55,464 bases of DNA from Paludibacteraceae bacterium (lineage in GTDB: Bacteria; Bacteroidota; Bacteroidia; Bacteroidales; Paludibacteraceae), in the NCBI GenBank assembly GCA_017558065.1, contig JAFYWK010000066.1, positions 1-55,464 on the forward strand, read 5' to 3'. The notes below the pieces were generated by a model. The model was not told the DNA's origin, did not search any database, and saw only the letters and a program-made list of their open reading frames with translations. The first letter of the stretch is position 1. The number at the start of each line of letters is the position of its first letter. Position numbers and translations under genes: made by a program. Below, one piece after another: positions 7,151-15,950 of this stretch.

Positions 7151-7285
7151 AGGTGATTAGAGTGGTGTAGAATTCTTATCTCGCTCCGCTCGAACGATCA
7201 CTCGCTGTGGCTCGTGTACGTTTAGAGTAGTGTAGAATTGTTTAGAGTGGTGTAGAATTGTTTAGAGTGGTGTAGAATTGTTTAA
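7151..7285. repeat. 20-bp tandem repeat GTTTAGAGTGGTGTAGAATT
   Basis: Three head-to-tail copies start at 7220, 7240 and 7260, with a partial copy at 7280 and a diverged one at 7154-7173. Variants of the unit recur at 26140-26195 and 40637-40678. Its complement forms the starts of lptE (15908-15950) and sufD (42378-42417). It fills the floA-nfeD gap. Confidence 0.9.
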
Positions 7286-7288
7286 AAG

Positions 7289-7618
7289 TTATTTTTGTAG
7301 CTCTTCCATGTGTTTACCTGCGGAAGGCATGTCCACACCGCCTTCAATCTTGGTGTCGAGCGCCATCTTGTTGAGCGCTTTGCTCTTGAGGAACACCCAG
7401 ATGGCAATACCGCAGAGCACGACGCATGCCGCCAATGTCACATGACCCGCCCATGCCCAAAGCACCACAAGCTTGAGGTAAGCAATCACTACGGCTGCAA
7501 CCAAACTGGCAAGTCCAAACACACCAGCAATACCAAAACCAGGCAAGAGAAACATCTCTGCCAACAAAAGTCCAACACCAAAAAGGACGAGAATAATGGT
7601 TAGAATTAAGTAAGTCAT
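7289..7618 (-). CDS. NfeD-like membrane protein, shortened
   Basis: The 109-residue protein has three hydrophobic helices (about 3-22, 28-50 and 54-75) with the LLAEMFLLPGFGIAG motif of the NfeD family. It keeps the linker ending in DTKIEGG, where the C-terminal OB-fold domain normally begins. It stops about 15 residues later. The OB domain is not present in any frame downstream, where the 20-bp repeat array starts. NfeD partners flotillins in membrane microdomains. I infer truncation linked to the repeat array. Confidence 0.75.
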   Translation of the reverse strand: MTYLILTIILVLFGVGLLLAEMFLLPGFGIAGVFGLASLVAAVVIAYLKLVVLWAWAGHVTLAACVVLCGIAIWVFLKSKALNKMALDTKIEGGVDMPSAGKHMEELQK

Positions 7619-7627
7619 ATTTCTTTT

Positions 7628-7760
7628 AGGTTAAAGGTCATAGGTGAAAGGTTAAAGGTTAAAGGTTAAAGGTTAGAGGCGAGGAGTATGCGGCTTTGCC
7701 GCTGTTTTCTTGCCTTTTGCCTCTTGCCTAATGACCATTTGCCTTATCGCCTCATCGCCT
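7628..7760. repeat. GGTTAAA / TTGCC word mosaic with hairpin
   Basis: AGGTTAAAGGT words (7628-7678) lead into GCGGCTTTGCCGC, a perfect 5-bp hairpin (7690-7702), then CTTGCC/TTTGCC/ATCGCC words. Together with two promoters, this is the content of the 361-base nfeD-topA gap. Confidence 0.8.
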
Positions 7761-7778
7761 CAATTATTAAACACGGTG

Positions 7779-7810
7779 CAAAGGTACAAAAAAAAAAGTA
7801 TATATGCAAA
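7779..7810 (-). promoter_or_regulatory. promoter of nfeD-floA
   Basis: Minus strand: TTTG (7807-7810), 20 bases, TACCTTTG (7779-7786). The nfeD start is about 160 bases downstream, so the leader contains the word mosaic. Confidence 0.8.
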
Positions 7811-7874
7811 CAAAAAAGCAAAAAAACAAAAAACTTTACTTTATATAAGTAATCAAGAAAAGGTGAAAAATAAA

Positions 7875-7906
7875 TTTGGCACATTCAAAAAAATGTTGTA
7901 CCTTTG
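7875..7906 (+). promoter_or_regulatory. promoter of the topA operon
   Basis: TTTG (7875-7878), 20 bases, TACCTTTG (7899-7906), 73 bases before the topA ATG. Confidence 0.85.
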
Positions 7907-7979
7907 TCGGCGCGTTCGGCTGATAGCAGTTGGCTGGGCGCTACAGAACATAACAAAAAACTACACCTTATATATAGTA

Positions 7980-10310
7980 ATGAGCAAACATTTAGTGATT
8001 GTAGAGTCGCCCACCAAGGCGAAGACCATCGGTAAATTTTTAGGATCAGATTATCAGATAATGTCTTCTCAAGGTCATATTCGTGACATTGAGGGCATGG
8101 GCAAAAATAGTATCGGCATTGATTTCAAGAACGATTATCAACCCCATTACGTCATCGACGCGCAGAAAGAGCAGTTGGTGGCTCAACTGCGTAAAGCCGC
8201 CCAAAAAGCCAAGACCATCTGGCTGGCAAGCGATGAGGACCGCGAGGGAGAAGCCATAGCATGGCACTTGAAAGAGGTATTGGAGCTGCCAACAGAAAAC
8301 ACACATCGCATTGTGTTTCACGAGATTACAAAGACTGCAATCGAAGAAGCATTGCAGCACCCTCGTGATATAGACTACAATCTGGTGGACGCGCAGCAAG
8401 CCCGCCGCGTGTTGGACCGCATTGTGGGATTTGAGTTGTCGCCCGTGCTGTGGAAGAAAGTGACAACAGGTCTGAGCGCAGGACGCGTACAATCGGTAGC
8501 CGTAAGATTGATAGTGGAACGCGAACAAGAGATAGAAGCGTTTGAGAGCCAAGCGCACTACCGACTGACCGCCACCTTTGCAGGCGAGACCGCCAGCGGC
8601 GAACAGGTGAGTTTCGACACCGAACTCAACCACCGTTTTGCGAGCAAAGAGGAGGCGCTTGCGTTCTTGGAGGCATGCCAAAAGCAGTCATACACCCTAA
8701 GTTCTGTGACTCACAAACAGGGTCGTCGCAGTCCAGCACCTCCATTCACCACCTCATCGCTGCAACAAGAAGCCGCCCGCAAATTGCACTTCACCGTATC
8801 GAAGACCATGCGTCTGGCACAATCATTATACGAGGCAGGACACATCACATATATGCGTACCGACTCGGTGAACCTGAGCAACCTAGCATTGAACACCGCC
8901 AAAGAGGAGATTCTGAAGGAATACGGCGCCACCTACCACCGCAGTCGCAAATACCAAACCACCTCCAAGGGTGCACAAGAGGCCCACGAAGCCATTCGTC
9001 CCACCTACATGAGCGTGGCAAGCGCTGGCAACAACAACGACGAGCGCCGCTTATACGACCTGATTCGCAAACGCGCATTAGCCACACAAATGGCGGATGC
9101 CGAGACCGATACCACACGCGTAGAAGTAGCCATGAGCGATATGCCATACCTATGGGTAGCCACACACGAAGTGGTGACCTTCGACGGCTTCATGCGCGTC
9201 TATACACAGAGCACCGACGATGATAATGCCGCAGACTCCATGGGCATGCAGTCATTGGCGCAATTGGAAGCACCTATGGCATGTCAGTTGGGCACCGTAC
9301 ACGCACAAGAGTCGTTTAGCAAAGCACCCCTCCGCTACAACGATGCTACGCTGGTGAAACGCATGGAAGAGTTGGGCATCGGTCGCCCATCTACCTACGC
9401 CACCGTGATCGAAACCATACAAAGTCGCCAATATGTGGTGAAAGGCAACGTGGAAGGCAAAAAACGCTCATACAACGTGCTCACACTGCAAGGCAACAAG
9501 ATTAGCGACAAAACAAAATCAGAGATTGTAGGCGCAGACACCGGCAAATTCCTGCCAACCGACTTGGGACGCATCACCAACAACTTCTTGGTGGAACAAT
9601 TCCCTACGATATTGAGTTACGATTTCACGGCTCGCTCAGAAGAGAGTTTTGATGCCATCGCCGAAGGCGAAGCCAACTGGGTGAAGACCGTAGATGAGTT
9701 CTATCAGACTTTCCATCCGCTGATTGCACAAGTGCCTTCGGGCAAGATGGCAGCACGCGTGATAGGTAAGCACCCCGAGACGGGCGAAGTGGTGTTGGCA
9801 CGCATCACCAAGAACGGCCCATGCGTGCAGATAGGCGATAGCGATGAGCAGAAACCGCGTTTCGCTTCGTTGCAGAAAGGTCAGAGCATCTTCACTATCA
9901 CGCTGGACGAGGCGTTGGCGTTGTTCGCGACAGCACTCCCCTACACCCTGACCACATGGAACGGACAAGAGGTGGTGATAGGCGAAGGTAAGTTCGGTCC
10001 CTACGTGCGTTGCGGTAAGACGTTTGTCAGCATTCCTAAAGGACAAAACCCTCACGCCATCAGCGCAGAAGCAGCCATTGCCCTGCTGGAGAACCACCAG
10101 CAACAACAGTTGCCTATTCACGATTTTGGCGATATACAAGTGCTGAACGGCCGATACGGTGCGTACATCAAAACCGCCGAAGGCAATTATCGTATCCCTC
10201 GTTCGGTAGATGCTCACACACTCAGCAAAGAGCAGTGCCAAGAGCTCATCGCCGCTGGCAACAACACCACCAAGACACAGAAACCCTATAAACGATACGC
10301 TAAAAAATAA
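7980..10310 (+). CDS. topA: DNA topoisomerase I
   Basis: The start is set at ATG 7980, giving MSKHLVIVESPTKAKTIGKF, because the promoter lies inside the longer open frame. The 776-residue type IA topoisomerase has an N-terminal Toprim domain (about 3-115, with DEDREGEAIAWHL), the body domains, and the catalytic Tyr291 in ITYMRTDS. The C-terminus carries lysine-rich TopoI repeats (GKFGPYVRCG, GRYGAYIK) in place of zinc fingers, usual for Bacteroidota. It relaxes negative supercoils. It heads an operon with rpe, comEC, xseA and a ComEA-like gene. Confidence 0.97.
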   Translation: MSKHLVIVESPTKAKTIGKFLGSDYQIMSSQGHIRDIEGMGKNSIGIDFKNDYQPHYVIDAQKEQLVAQLRKAAQKAKTIWLASDEDREGEAIAWHLKEVLELPTENTHRIVFHEITKTAIEEALQHPRDIDYNLVDAQQARRVLDRIVGFELSPVLWKKVTTGLSAGRVQSVAVRLIVEREQEIEAFESQAHYRLTATFAGETASGEQVSFDTELNHRFASKEEALAFLEACQKQSYTLSSVTHKQGRRSPAPPFTTSSLQQEAARKLHFTVSKTMRLAQSLYEAGHITYMRTDSVNLSNLALNTAKEEILKEYGATYHRSRKYQTTSKGAQEAHEAIRPTYMSVASAGNNNDERRLYDLIRKRALATQMADAETDTTRVEVAMSDMPYLWVATHEVVTFDGFMRVYTQSTDDDNAADSMGMQSLAQLEAPMACQLGTVHAQESFSKAPLRYNDATLVKRMEELGIGRPSTYATVIETIQSRQYVVKGNVEGKKRSYNVLTLQGNKISDKTKSEIVGADTGKFLPTDLGRITNNFLVEQFPTILSYDFTARSEESFDAIAEGEANWVKTVDEFYQTFHPLIAQVPSGKMAARVIGKHPETGEVVLARITKNGPCVQIGDSDEQKPRFASLQKGQSIFTITLDEALALFATALPYTLTTWNGQEVVIGEGKFGPYVRCGKTFVSIPKGQNPHAISAEAAIALLENHQQQQLPIHDFGDIQVLNGRYGAYIKTAEGNYRIPRSVDAHTLSKEQCQELIAAGNNTTKTQKPYKRYAKK

Positions 10311-10315
10311 CACCT

Positions 10316-10960
10316 ATGCGCCACATCTCACCTTCTCTCTTGGCAGCCGACTTCGGCAACCTGCAACGCGAATGCGAAATGATAAACCGCAGCAGCGCAG
10401 AATACCTGCACATCGACGTGATGGACGGAGTCTTTGTACCCAATATATCGTTTGGTTTTCCCGTGATGAAAGCCGTAGCGAAGCACTGCCAGAAACCCTT
10501 GGACGTGCACCTTATGATCACCGAGCCAGAGAAGTATGTGGAGCGTTTTTGCAAGGCAGGAGCATGGAGTGTGGGTTTTCATATAGAAGCCACCGACCAC
10601 CCCATGGAAGCCATTCGCATCATCCGCGAGCAAGGCGTGAGAACTTGCCTAACTATCAACCCAAAAACGGACATTCACACCCTGGACCCCTATCTAGGCG
10701 AAGTGGATATGGTGCTGCTGATGTCGGTGGAGGCAGGTTATGGAGGACAGTCATTTATCCCAGAGTCGGTTGACCGCCTGCGTTATTTGCGCGAAGCGAT
10801 AGACAGTCGCGGACTGAAAACCCTCATCGAGGTGGACGGCGGCATCAATACCAAGAACGCCTCTATGCTTTGGGAAGCAGGTGCCGACATCCTGGTGGCA
10901 GGTAGTGCCGTCTTCCAAGCCAAAGACCCTATAGCCACTATCGAAGAACTCAAGCAATGA
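10316..10960 (+). CDS. rpe: ribulose-phosphate 3-epimerase
   Basis: The 214-residue TIM barrel shows SPSLLAADF, HIDVMDGVFVPNISFG (metal ligand His and catalytic Asp), GYGGQSF and VDGGIN, all diagnostic for Rpe. It interconverts ribulose-5-phosphate and xylulose-5-phosphate in the pentose phosphate pathway. It starts 5 bases after topA and overlaps comEC by 4 bases. Confidence 0.97.
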   Translation: MRHISPSLLAADFGNLQRECEMINRSSAEYLHIDVMDGVFVPNISFGFPVMKAVAKHCQKPLDVHLMITEPEKYVERFCKAGAWSVGFHIEATDHPMEAIRIIREQGVRTCLTINPKTDIHTLDPYLGEVDMVLLMSVEAGYGGQSFIPESVDRLRYLREAIDSRGLKTLIEVDGGINTKNASMLWEAGADILVAGSAVFQAKDPIATIEELKQ

Positions 10961-12360
10961 AATGGATAGCAGCACATACTTGGCTGCTTATTCTTATCCC
11001 GCTGATAGCAGGCATCTTGCTATGCTATCATACGCAATTCCCCGTCAATCTGTTGGCTGCGAGCGAGGTGGATTACCTGGATCGCGATACTGCCCTATGC
11101 CTACATCTGGTGAGCGAAGGGCAAGAGCGCAGCAAGACCATTCGCTATACCGCCGAGGCAACCGACGGCAGCCGACTGCTACTCTATTTGCAGAAAGATA
11201 GTCTGCCGCAACCGCAGTTGGGCGATGTGCTATTGGTGCAGACCACCGTCAGACGCGGCGAGAGGTTGGGCGACTTCGATTATGGTCGTTACCTGCGCAT
11301 GCAGGGACTGGTAGGCAGCGCATGGGCCAACCGTCGCCATTGGCAACAAGTAGGTCACGAGCCACTTAGCGGACTACGTGCCACCGCCGAAAAACACCAA
11401 CGAGGATTGCACCAACGGTATCAGCAATTAGGAGTGCGAGAGCCCGAATTGGGGATACTATCTGCGCTCACATTGGGATATAGAGAGGAATTGGATAAAC
11501 ATGTGCAGCAGTCCTTCTCCGCCGCAGGAGCCATGCATATCTTGGCCGTGAGCGGACTGCATACGGGCATCGTGTGGGGGCTGATCGTGTGGTTGCTCAC
11601 GCTGGGCGGGCTGGCGAAGCCCTTATGCGAGCAACGCGTGTGGCAAACCATACTGACCACAGTGACCCTGATCGCCCTATGGACATACGCCTTCGTGACT
11701 GGATTGAGTCCGTCGGTCATGCGCAGCGCGCTAATGGTGACCATCGTGGAAGTAGGGTGGCTATTCCGACGCAACGTGGTGGGAATGAACACGCTGGCAG
11801 CGGCAGCCGTCATCATACTGCTCATCCGTCCATTGACACTATGGAGTGTGAGTTTTCAGTTGAGTTTTGCGGCAGTAGCATCACTAATCCTGGTTGGCAG
11901 TTGGCTACAACAGCACACGATACTTCGCGGCAAGCTGTGGCAATACATAGGCGGATTGCTCATCATGTCGTTTGCCGCGCAGATAGGCACCTTACCGCTG
12001 ACGCTCCACTATTTTGGGCAGACAAGCAACTATTTCGCCCTCACCAACTTGGTGGTCATACCTGTGGCTTTTGTATTGCTGCTATTGGGCATTGGGTCAC
12101 TGGCCATGTCGTGGTGCTTCGTGGGCGAATGGTTAGCCGATACCGCACAATGGTGCACCTACGGTTTGCGGCTGTTTGTGGAATGGATAGAAGCCCTGCC
12201 CTACTCCACTACGCATATCGACATGAGCGCCCCTGCTATGGGATTGTGCTACGGCGCAATGGCTTGTGCGGTAGCCATGATGCAGGGCGAAAGAGTGAGA
12301 TGGTGGTGGCTCGTAGGAGTAGCAGGATGCCTGGCAGGAGCAATTGCATTAAACCGATAG
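10957..12360 (+). CDS. comEC: ComEC/Rec2-type membrane channel, no beta-lactamase domain
   Basis: ATG overlaps the rpe stop (ATGA). The 467-residue protein has an N-terminal DUF4131-type part (to about 150), then the Competence domain with many membrane helices and the signature HILAVSGLHTGIV. ComEC forms the inner-membrane channel for imported single-stranded DNA. The C-terminal metallo-beta-lactamase nuclease domain of full-length ComEC is absent. A ComEA-like gene three genes on supports a DNA-uptake role. Confidence 0.88.
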   Translation: MKWIAAHTWLLILIPLIAGILLCYHTQFPVNLLAASEVDYLDRDTALCLHLVSEGQERSKTIRYTAEATDGSRLLLYLQKDSLPQPQLGDVLLVQTTVRRGERLGDFDYGRYLRMQGLVGSAWANRRHWQQVGHEPLSGLRATAEKHQRGLHQRYQQLGVREPELGILSALTLGYREELDKHVQQSFSAAGAMHILAVSGLHTGIVWGLIVWLLTLGGLAKPLCEQRVWQTILTTVTLIALWTYAFVTGLSPSVMRSALMVTIVEVGWLFRRNVVGMNTLAAAAVIILLIRPLTLWSVSFQLSFAAVASLILVGSWLQQHTILRGKLWQYIGGLLIMSFAAQIGTLPLTLHYFGQTSNYFALTNLVVIPVAFVLLLLGIGSLAMSWCFVGEWLADTAQWCTYGLRLFVEWIEALPYSTTHIDMSAPAMGLCYGAMACAVAMMQGERVRWWWLVGVAGCLAGAIALNR

Positions 12361-12394
12361 GAAACCAGACGACAAAGCCAAAAACAATAGAACA

Positions 12395-13558
12395 ATGAAA
12401 CAATATAGTCTAATAGAATTATGCCAAGGCATTGAGCAGGTGCTCCAAGCCGAATTGGAGGAGAGCTACTGGGTGCGTGCCGAGATTGCTTCGCTCACCG
12501 AGCGCGGACACTGCTACATGGAGTTGGTGGAGAAAGCCAAGAACAATAGCATTGCCGCCAAAGTGCGTGCCACATGTTGGCAGCAGGTTTATCACCTGCT
12601 ATCGGCGTATTTTGCCAATGAGACAGGGCAGACACTCTCCGTGGGTATGCAGGTGTTGCTGCAAGTGGAGGTGAGTTTTCATGCGGTATATGGGCTGAGT
12701 CTGAATATCGTGGGCATTGATCCCACCTTCACGTTAGGCGATTTGGCTCGACAACGCCAGCTCACTATCCAGCGCTTGCAAGAAGATGGTGTGATGGACT
12801 TGCAGCGGGCAATGAAGATGCCCCTGTTGCCTCGTCGCGTGGCAGTCATCTCGGCGGCGGATGCCGCGGGCTATGGCGACTTCTGCCATCAGTTGCAGAG
12901 CAATAGTAGCGGTTTTAGCTTCCGCACGCAACTCTTCCCTGCCCTTATGCAAGGCGAACAATCGCCCGCCTCTATCATAGCAGCACTGGAGCAAGTAGCA
13001 GCGGTGATGGATGCATACGACGTAGTGGTGATTGTTCGCGGCGGCGGCGCGACTACCGACCTGAGGAACTTCGACGACTATAGTCTGGCGTTCCACTGTG
13101 CTAATTTCCCGTTGCCCATCATTGCGGGTATTGGTCATACACGCGACATCAGTGTCGTGGATATGGTTGTGCACACCAGCGTCAAGACCCCTACCGCGGC
13201 TGCCGAATGGCTCATTGCCGCAATGCAAGAGCAAGCCGACCGATTGGGGGACCTGCAATGGCGTTTGCAACGCGTAGCACAAAACGCCATCCGCAGACAT
13301 CAGAACATACTGGATAACCTATGGCAATCATTGCGCTTCGCCACCCAGCGGCGCTTGCACCGTCAACGCACCCAACTCGAACTCTGGACAAAAACGATCG
13401 CACTTCATTCGCCCGAACGTATCTATCGCATGGGGTATAGTCTGACGACTGTGAACGGTAAGATTGTCAAGAGCATTCACGATGTAAAAGCAGGCGAGCA
13501 GTTGGAGACACATGTAGCAGATGGCGTTATACGGTCGGAGGTGAAAAGTGAAAAGTGA
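12395..13558 (+). CDS. xseA: exodeoxyribonuclease VII large subunit
   Basis: The 387-residue protein has an N-terminal OB fold (YWVRAEIASLTERGHCYMEL) and the ExoVII catalytic region with AVISAADAAGYGDF and VVIVRGGGATTDLRNFDDY. A coiled helical part and a short C-terminal GYSLTT segment follow. ExoVII degrades single-stranded DNA. The final SEVKSEK is encoded by GTGAAAA word repeats. The small-subunit gene xseB, often next door, is not seen here. The last codons overlap the GTG start of the next gene. Confidence 0.93.
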   Translation: MKQYSLIELCQGIEQVLQAELEESYWVRAEIASLTERGHCYMELVEKAKNNSIAAKVRATCWQQVYHLLSAYFANETGQTLSVGMQVLLQVEVSFHAVYGLSLNIVGIDPTFTLGDLARQRQLTIQRLQEDGVMDLQRAMKMPLLPRRVAVISAADAAGYGDFCHQLQSNSSGFSFRTQLFPALMQGEQSPASIIAALEQVAAVMDAYDVVVIVRGGGATTDLRNFDDYSLAFHCANFPLPIIAGIGHTRDISVVDMVVHTSVKTPTAAAEWLIAAMQEQADRLGDLQWRLQRVAQNAIRRHQNILDNLWQSLRFATQRRLHRQRTQLELWTKTIALHSPERIYRMGYSLTTVNGKIVKSIHDVKAGEQLETHVADGVIRSEVKSEK

Positions 13559-13563
13559 AAGGT
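13539..13563 (+). repeat. GTGAAAA words at the xseA/ComEA junction
   Basis: GAGGTGAAAAGTGAAAAGTGAAAGG contains three copies of GTGAAA(A). It encodes the xseA C-terminus, its stop, and the GTG start of the following gene. Confidence 0.6.
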
Positions 13564-14541
13564 AGGAAGATCATATTTTTATTGACGCGTGAGCAGTGGC
13601 TGGGCATGGCGATATTGGTCATATTGGCAGGTTTGACCCTGTTCTGCTTGCACCGTTTTCAGCCGCCGAAGGAGAGCAGCATACAAGTCAGCGACTCCAC
13701 ACGCACGCGTTTTGCGGTCTATCAAGCACAACAGGATAGTATCCGACAAGCACAACGCAAAAAGCAATATACGCGCGACACGATTGCCATACACATGCAG
13801 GCGTTTGACCCCAATACAGCAGATAGCAGCACATTGGTACACCTCGGGCTGAAACCCTGGCAAGTGAGCAACATGCTCAAATACAGAGCCAAGAATGGCC
13901 GTTACCGCAAAGCGGAGGATATGCGCAAGTTATACGGCATGACCGATAGTATGTACCATGCACTATTGCCTTATATTCAGATTGATACGCTGGCTATCCG
14001 TCTGTTTCGAGATAGTCTGTACCGCGCCCAACGCCCTCGGATATCTCCCAGTAGAGCAGACAGCGACACGCTCACATGGGATACAATGCCGCAGTACGTG
14101 AGTCACAAGCGCGATACGGTGCTCAATCTGCGCACGGCAGATACGACCGAACTGAAGATGATTCCAGGCATTGGCACCTACCGCGCCAAACAGATTGTGC
14201 GCTACCGCGAGCAGTTGGGTGGTTTCGCTTCGGTGGAACAGTTGCGCGAGATTAAAGCCCTGCAGCCATTGCTCAAAGATAGTCTATCCGCAGATAGTCT
14301 ATTGGCGCATTTTGTGCTGGATAGCGTGATTGTAGAGCCACTGCGAGTGAATAGTATGCGCACGGAACGACTGCAAAAACACCCCTACCTCAGCTTTGAG
14401 CAAGCCAAAGCCATATACGAACTCCGCCGAAGAAAAGTGCATATAGAGAGTATCGACCAACTGCAACGTTTAGATGGATTTACGCAAGAAGATTGGCAGC
14501 GGTTAGCCCCCTATCTCAACTTTGAGAAACGAGAAAAATAG
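13555..14541 (+). CDS. ComEA-like helix-hairpin-helix protein, membrane anchored
   Basis: A GTG at 13555 gives one N-terminal membrane helix (about 16-34) and a 328-residue protein with three helix-hairpin-helix units. These are near residues 82-128 (FDPNTADSSTLVHLGL), 195-240 (LNLRTADTTELKMIPGIGTYRAKQIVRYRE) and 275-325. The middle one is a full HhH with the GIG hairpin. ComEA-type proteins bind DNA nonspecifically outside the membrane. The gene overlaps xseA by 4 bases. Function is inferred from domains and the comEC context. Confidence 0.85.
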   Translation: MKGRKIIFLLTREQWLGMAILVILAGLTLFCLHRFQPPKESSIQVSDSTRTRFAVYQAQQDSIRQAQRKKQYTRDTIAIHMQAFDPNTADSSTLVHLGLKPWQVSNMLKYRAKNGRYRKAEDMRKLYGMTDSMYHALLPYIQIDTLAIRLFRDSLYRAQRPRISPSRADSDTLTWDTMPQYVSHKRDTVLNLRTADTTELKMIPGIGTYRAKQIVRYREQLGGFASVEQLREIKALQPLLKDSLSADSLLAHFVLDSVIVEPLRVNSMRTERLQKHPYLSFEQAKAIYELRRRKVHIESIDQLQRLDGFTQEDWQRLAPYLNFEKREK

Positions 14542-14569
14542 CGCTAAAAACGAGTTTTTCTTCGTTTTT

Positions 14570-14601
14570 CTTGCATATTTACATTTTTTGTAGTACCTTT
14601 G
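14570..14601 (+). promoter_or_regulatory. promoter of the sigma-54 activator-lptE genes
   Basis: CTTG (14570-14573), 20 bases, TACCTTTG (14594-14601), 69 bases before the ATG at 14670. Confidence 0.75.
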
Positions 14602-14669
14602 TCTGCCATTTTGGCAGATTGTGTAACATTAAACATGGAGAACCTGAAACTTTGAACATTTGATTGATT

Positions 14670-15905
14670 ATGGAACAACAGGAATTACAAACTATCAAAC
14701 AGCGATTCAGTATCATAGGTAACAGCCCATTGATTAATCGCGATATAGAAGTGGCCGTGCAAGTAGCTCGCACCGATTTGAGCGTACTCATCACGGGTGA
14801 GAGCGGTGTGGGAAAAGAGCATTTCCCACAGATTATTCATCACTATTCTACACGAAAACACGGTCCATACTTTGCTGTCAACTGTGGTGCTATACCCGAA
14901 GGCACCATTGATAGCGAACTTTTTGGTCATGAGAAAGGTGCCTTCACCGATGCCAAAGCAGATAGAAAAGGTTACTTTGAGATTGCCAATGGCGGCACAT
15001 TGTTCTTAGACGAAGTAGGCGAACTGCCCCTGCAAACACAAGTGCGTCTGCTGCGCGTGTTGGAAACGGGAGAGTTTATCCGCATGGGAGCCAGCCAAGT
15101 GCAAAAGACCAACGTGCGCGTGGTGGCAGCCACCAATCTGGACATGAAACGCGCCATCTCAGAAGGCCGCTTCCGCGAGGATCTGTACTACCGATTGAAC
15201 ACGGTGGAAATCAAGGTGCCAGCATTGCGTGATAGAAAAGATGATATACCTCTACTCTTCCGCAAGTTCGTGGTGGATTTTAGTGACCGTTACCGCATGC
15301 CCGCCATCCGACTGACGGAAGAGGCAAACGAAATGCTCAAGAACTACTACTGGAATGGCAATGTGCGCCAACTCAAAAATGTAGCTGAGCAAATCAGCAT
15401 TATCGAAAAGACGCGAGAGATATCTGCCGACACACTGCGCAAATACTTGCCTACCAACGAGATGCACAGCGGGCTGGCATTGCTGGGTGCACATACACAA
15501 ACGAGTCAAGACACCTATATGAACGAACGCGAATTGCTCTACAAGGTGCTCTTTGACATGAAACGCGACATGACAGAAATGCGACAACAACTGAATGGTT
15601 TGCTCTCATCAGCCGCTACACCCGCTCACCGCCAAACAGAGATTGTGGTAGGTAAACACGCCGAATACGAATCGGTGGAAGAGATAAAAGATACTTTTGA
15701 GCAACCCTCTAAGCCAATCCCCTCGTCTGAGGTAGAAGATATTATCATGGATGATGAGGCACCCCTCTCAACTATGGAAGATATCGAACGCGAGAGTATT
15801 CGCCGAGCACTGGAGCGCAACAACGGAAGTCGCAAAATGGCTGCTGGCGAATTGCACATATCGGAGCGAACGCTGTATCGCAAAATCAAAGAATACGGAT
15901 TATAA
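14670..15905 (+). CDS. sigma-54 interacting transcriptional activator
   Basis: ATG 14670 is preferred over the TTG two codons upstream. The 411-residue protein has no receiver domain. It starts at once with an AAA+ core: Walker A GESGVGKE, the sigma-54 contact loop at residues 90-95, Walker B TLFLDEVGE, and R-finger sequences. A linker and a C-terminal Fis-type helix-turn-helix (NNGSRKMAAGELHISERTLY) follow. The contact loop reads GAFTDA in place of GAFTGA (Asp94), which could alter sigma-54 binding. It sits before lptE and secG, an arrangement I recall from other Bacteroidales. Confidence 0.9.
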   Translation: MEQQELQTIKQRFSIIGNSPLINRDIEVAVQVARTDLSVLITGESGVGKEHFPQIIHHYSTRKHGPYFAVNCGAIPEGTIDSELFGHEKGAFTDAKADRKGYFEIANGGTLFLDEVGELPLQTQVRLLRVLETGEFIRMGASQVQKTNVRVVAATNLDMKRAISEGRFREDLYYRLNTVEIKVPALRDRKDDIPLLFRKFVVDFSDRYRMPAIRLTEEANEMLKNYYWNGNVRQLKNVAEQISIIEKTREISADTLRKYLPTNEMHSGLALLGAHTQTSQDTYMNERELLYKVLFDMKRDMTEMRQQLNGLLSSAATPAHRQTEIVVGKHAEYESVEEIKDTFEQPSKPIPSSEVEDIIMDDEAPLSTMEDIERESIRRALERNNGSRKMAAGELHISERTLYRKIKEYGL

Positions 15906-15907
15906 AT

Positions 15908-15950
15908 CACACTACACCATGCTACACCACACTACACTACGCTACTCCAT
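15908..15950 (+). repeat. CTACACCACACTACAC words at the lptE start
   Basis: CACTACACCATGCTACACCACACTACACTACGCTAC carries the complement of the 20-bp unit at 7220. The ATG at 15919 lies inside it. The same ATGCTACACCACACTACAC string begins sufD at 42397. Confidence 0.8.

Noticed and set aside
7220-7285. Regular 20-bp tandem repeat considered as a CRISPR array
   Set aside because: The copies are head to tail with no unique spacers, and no cas genes are present.
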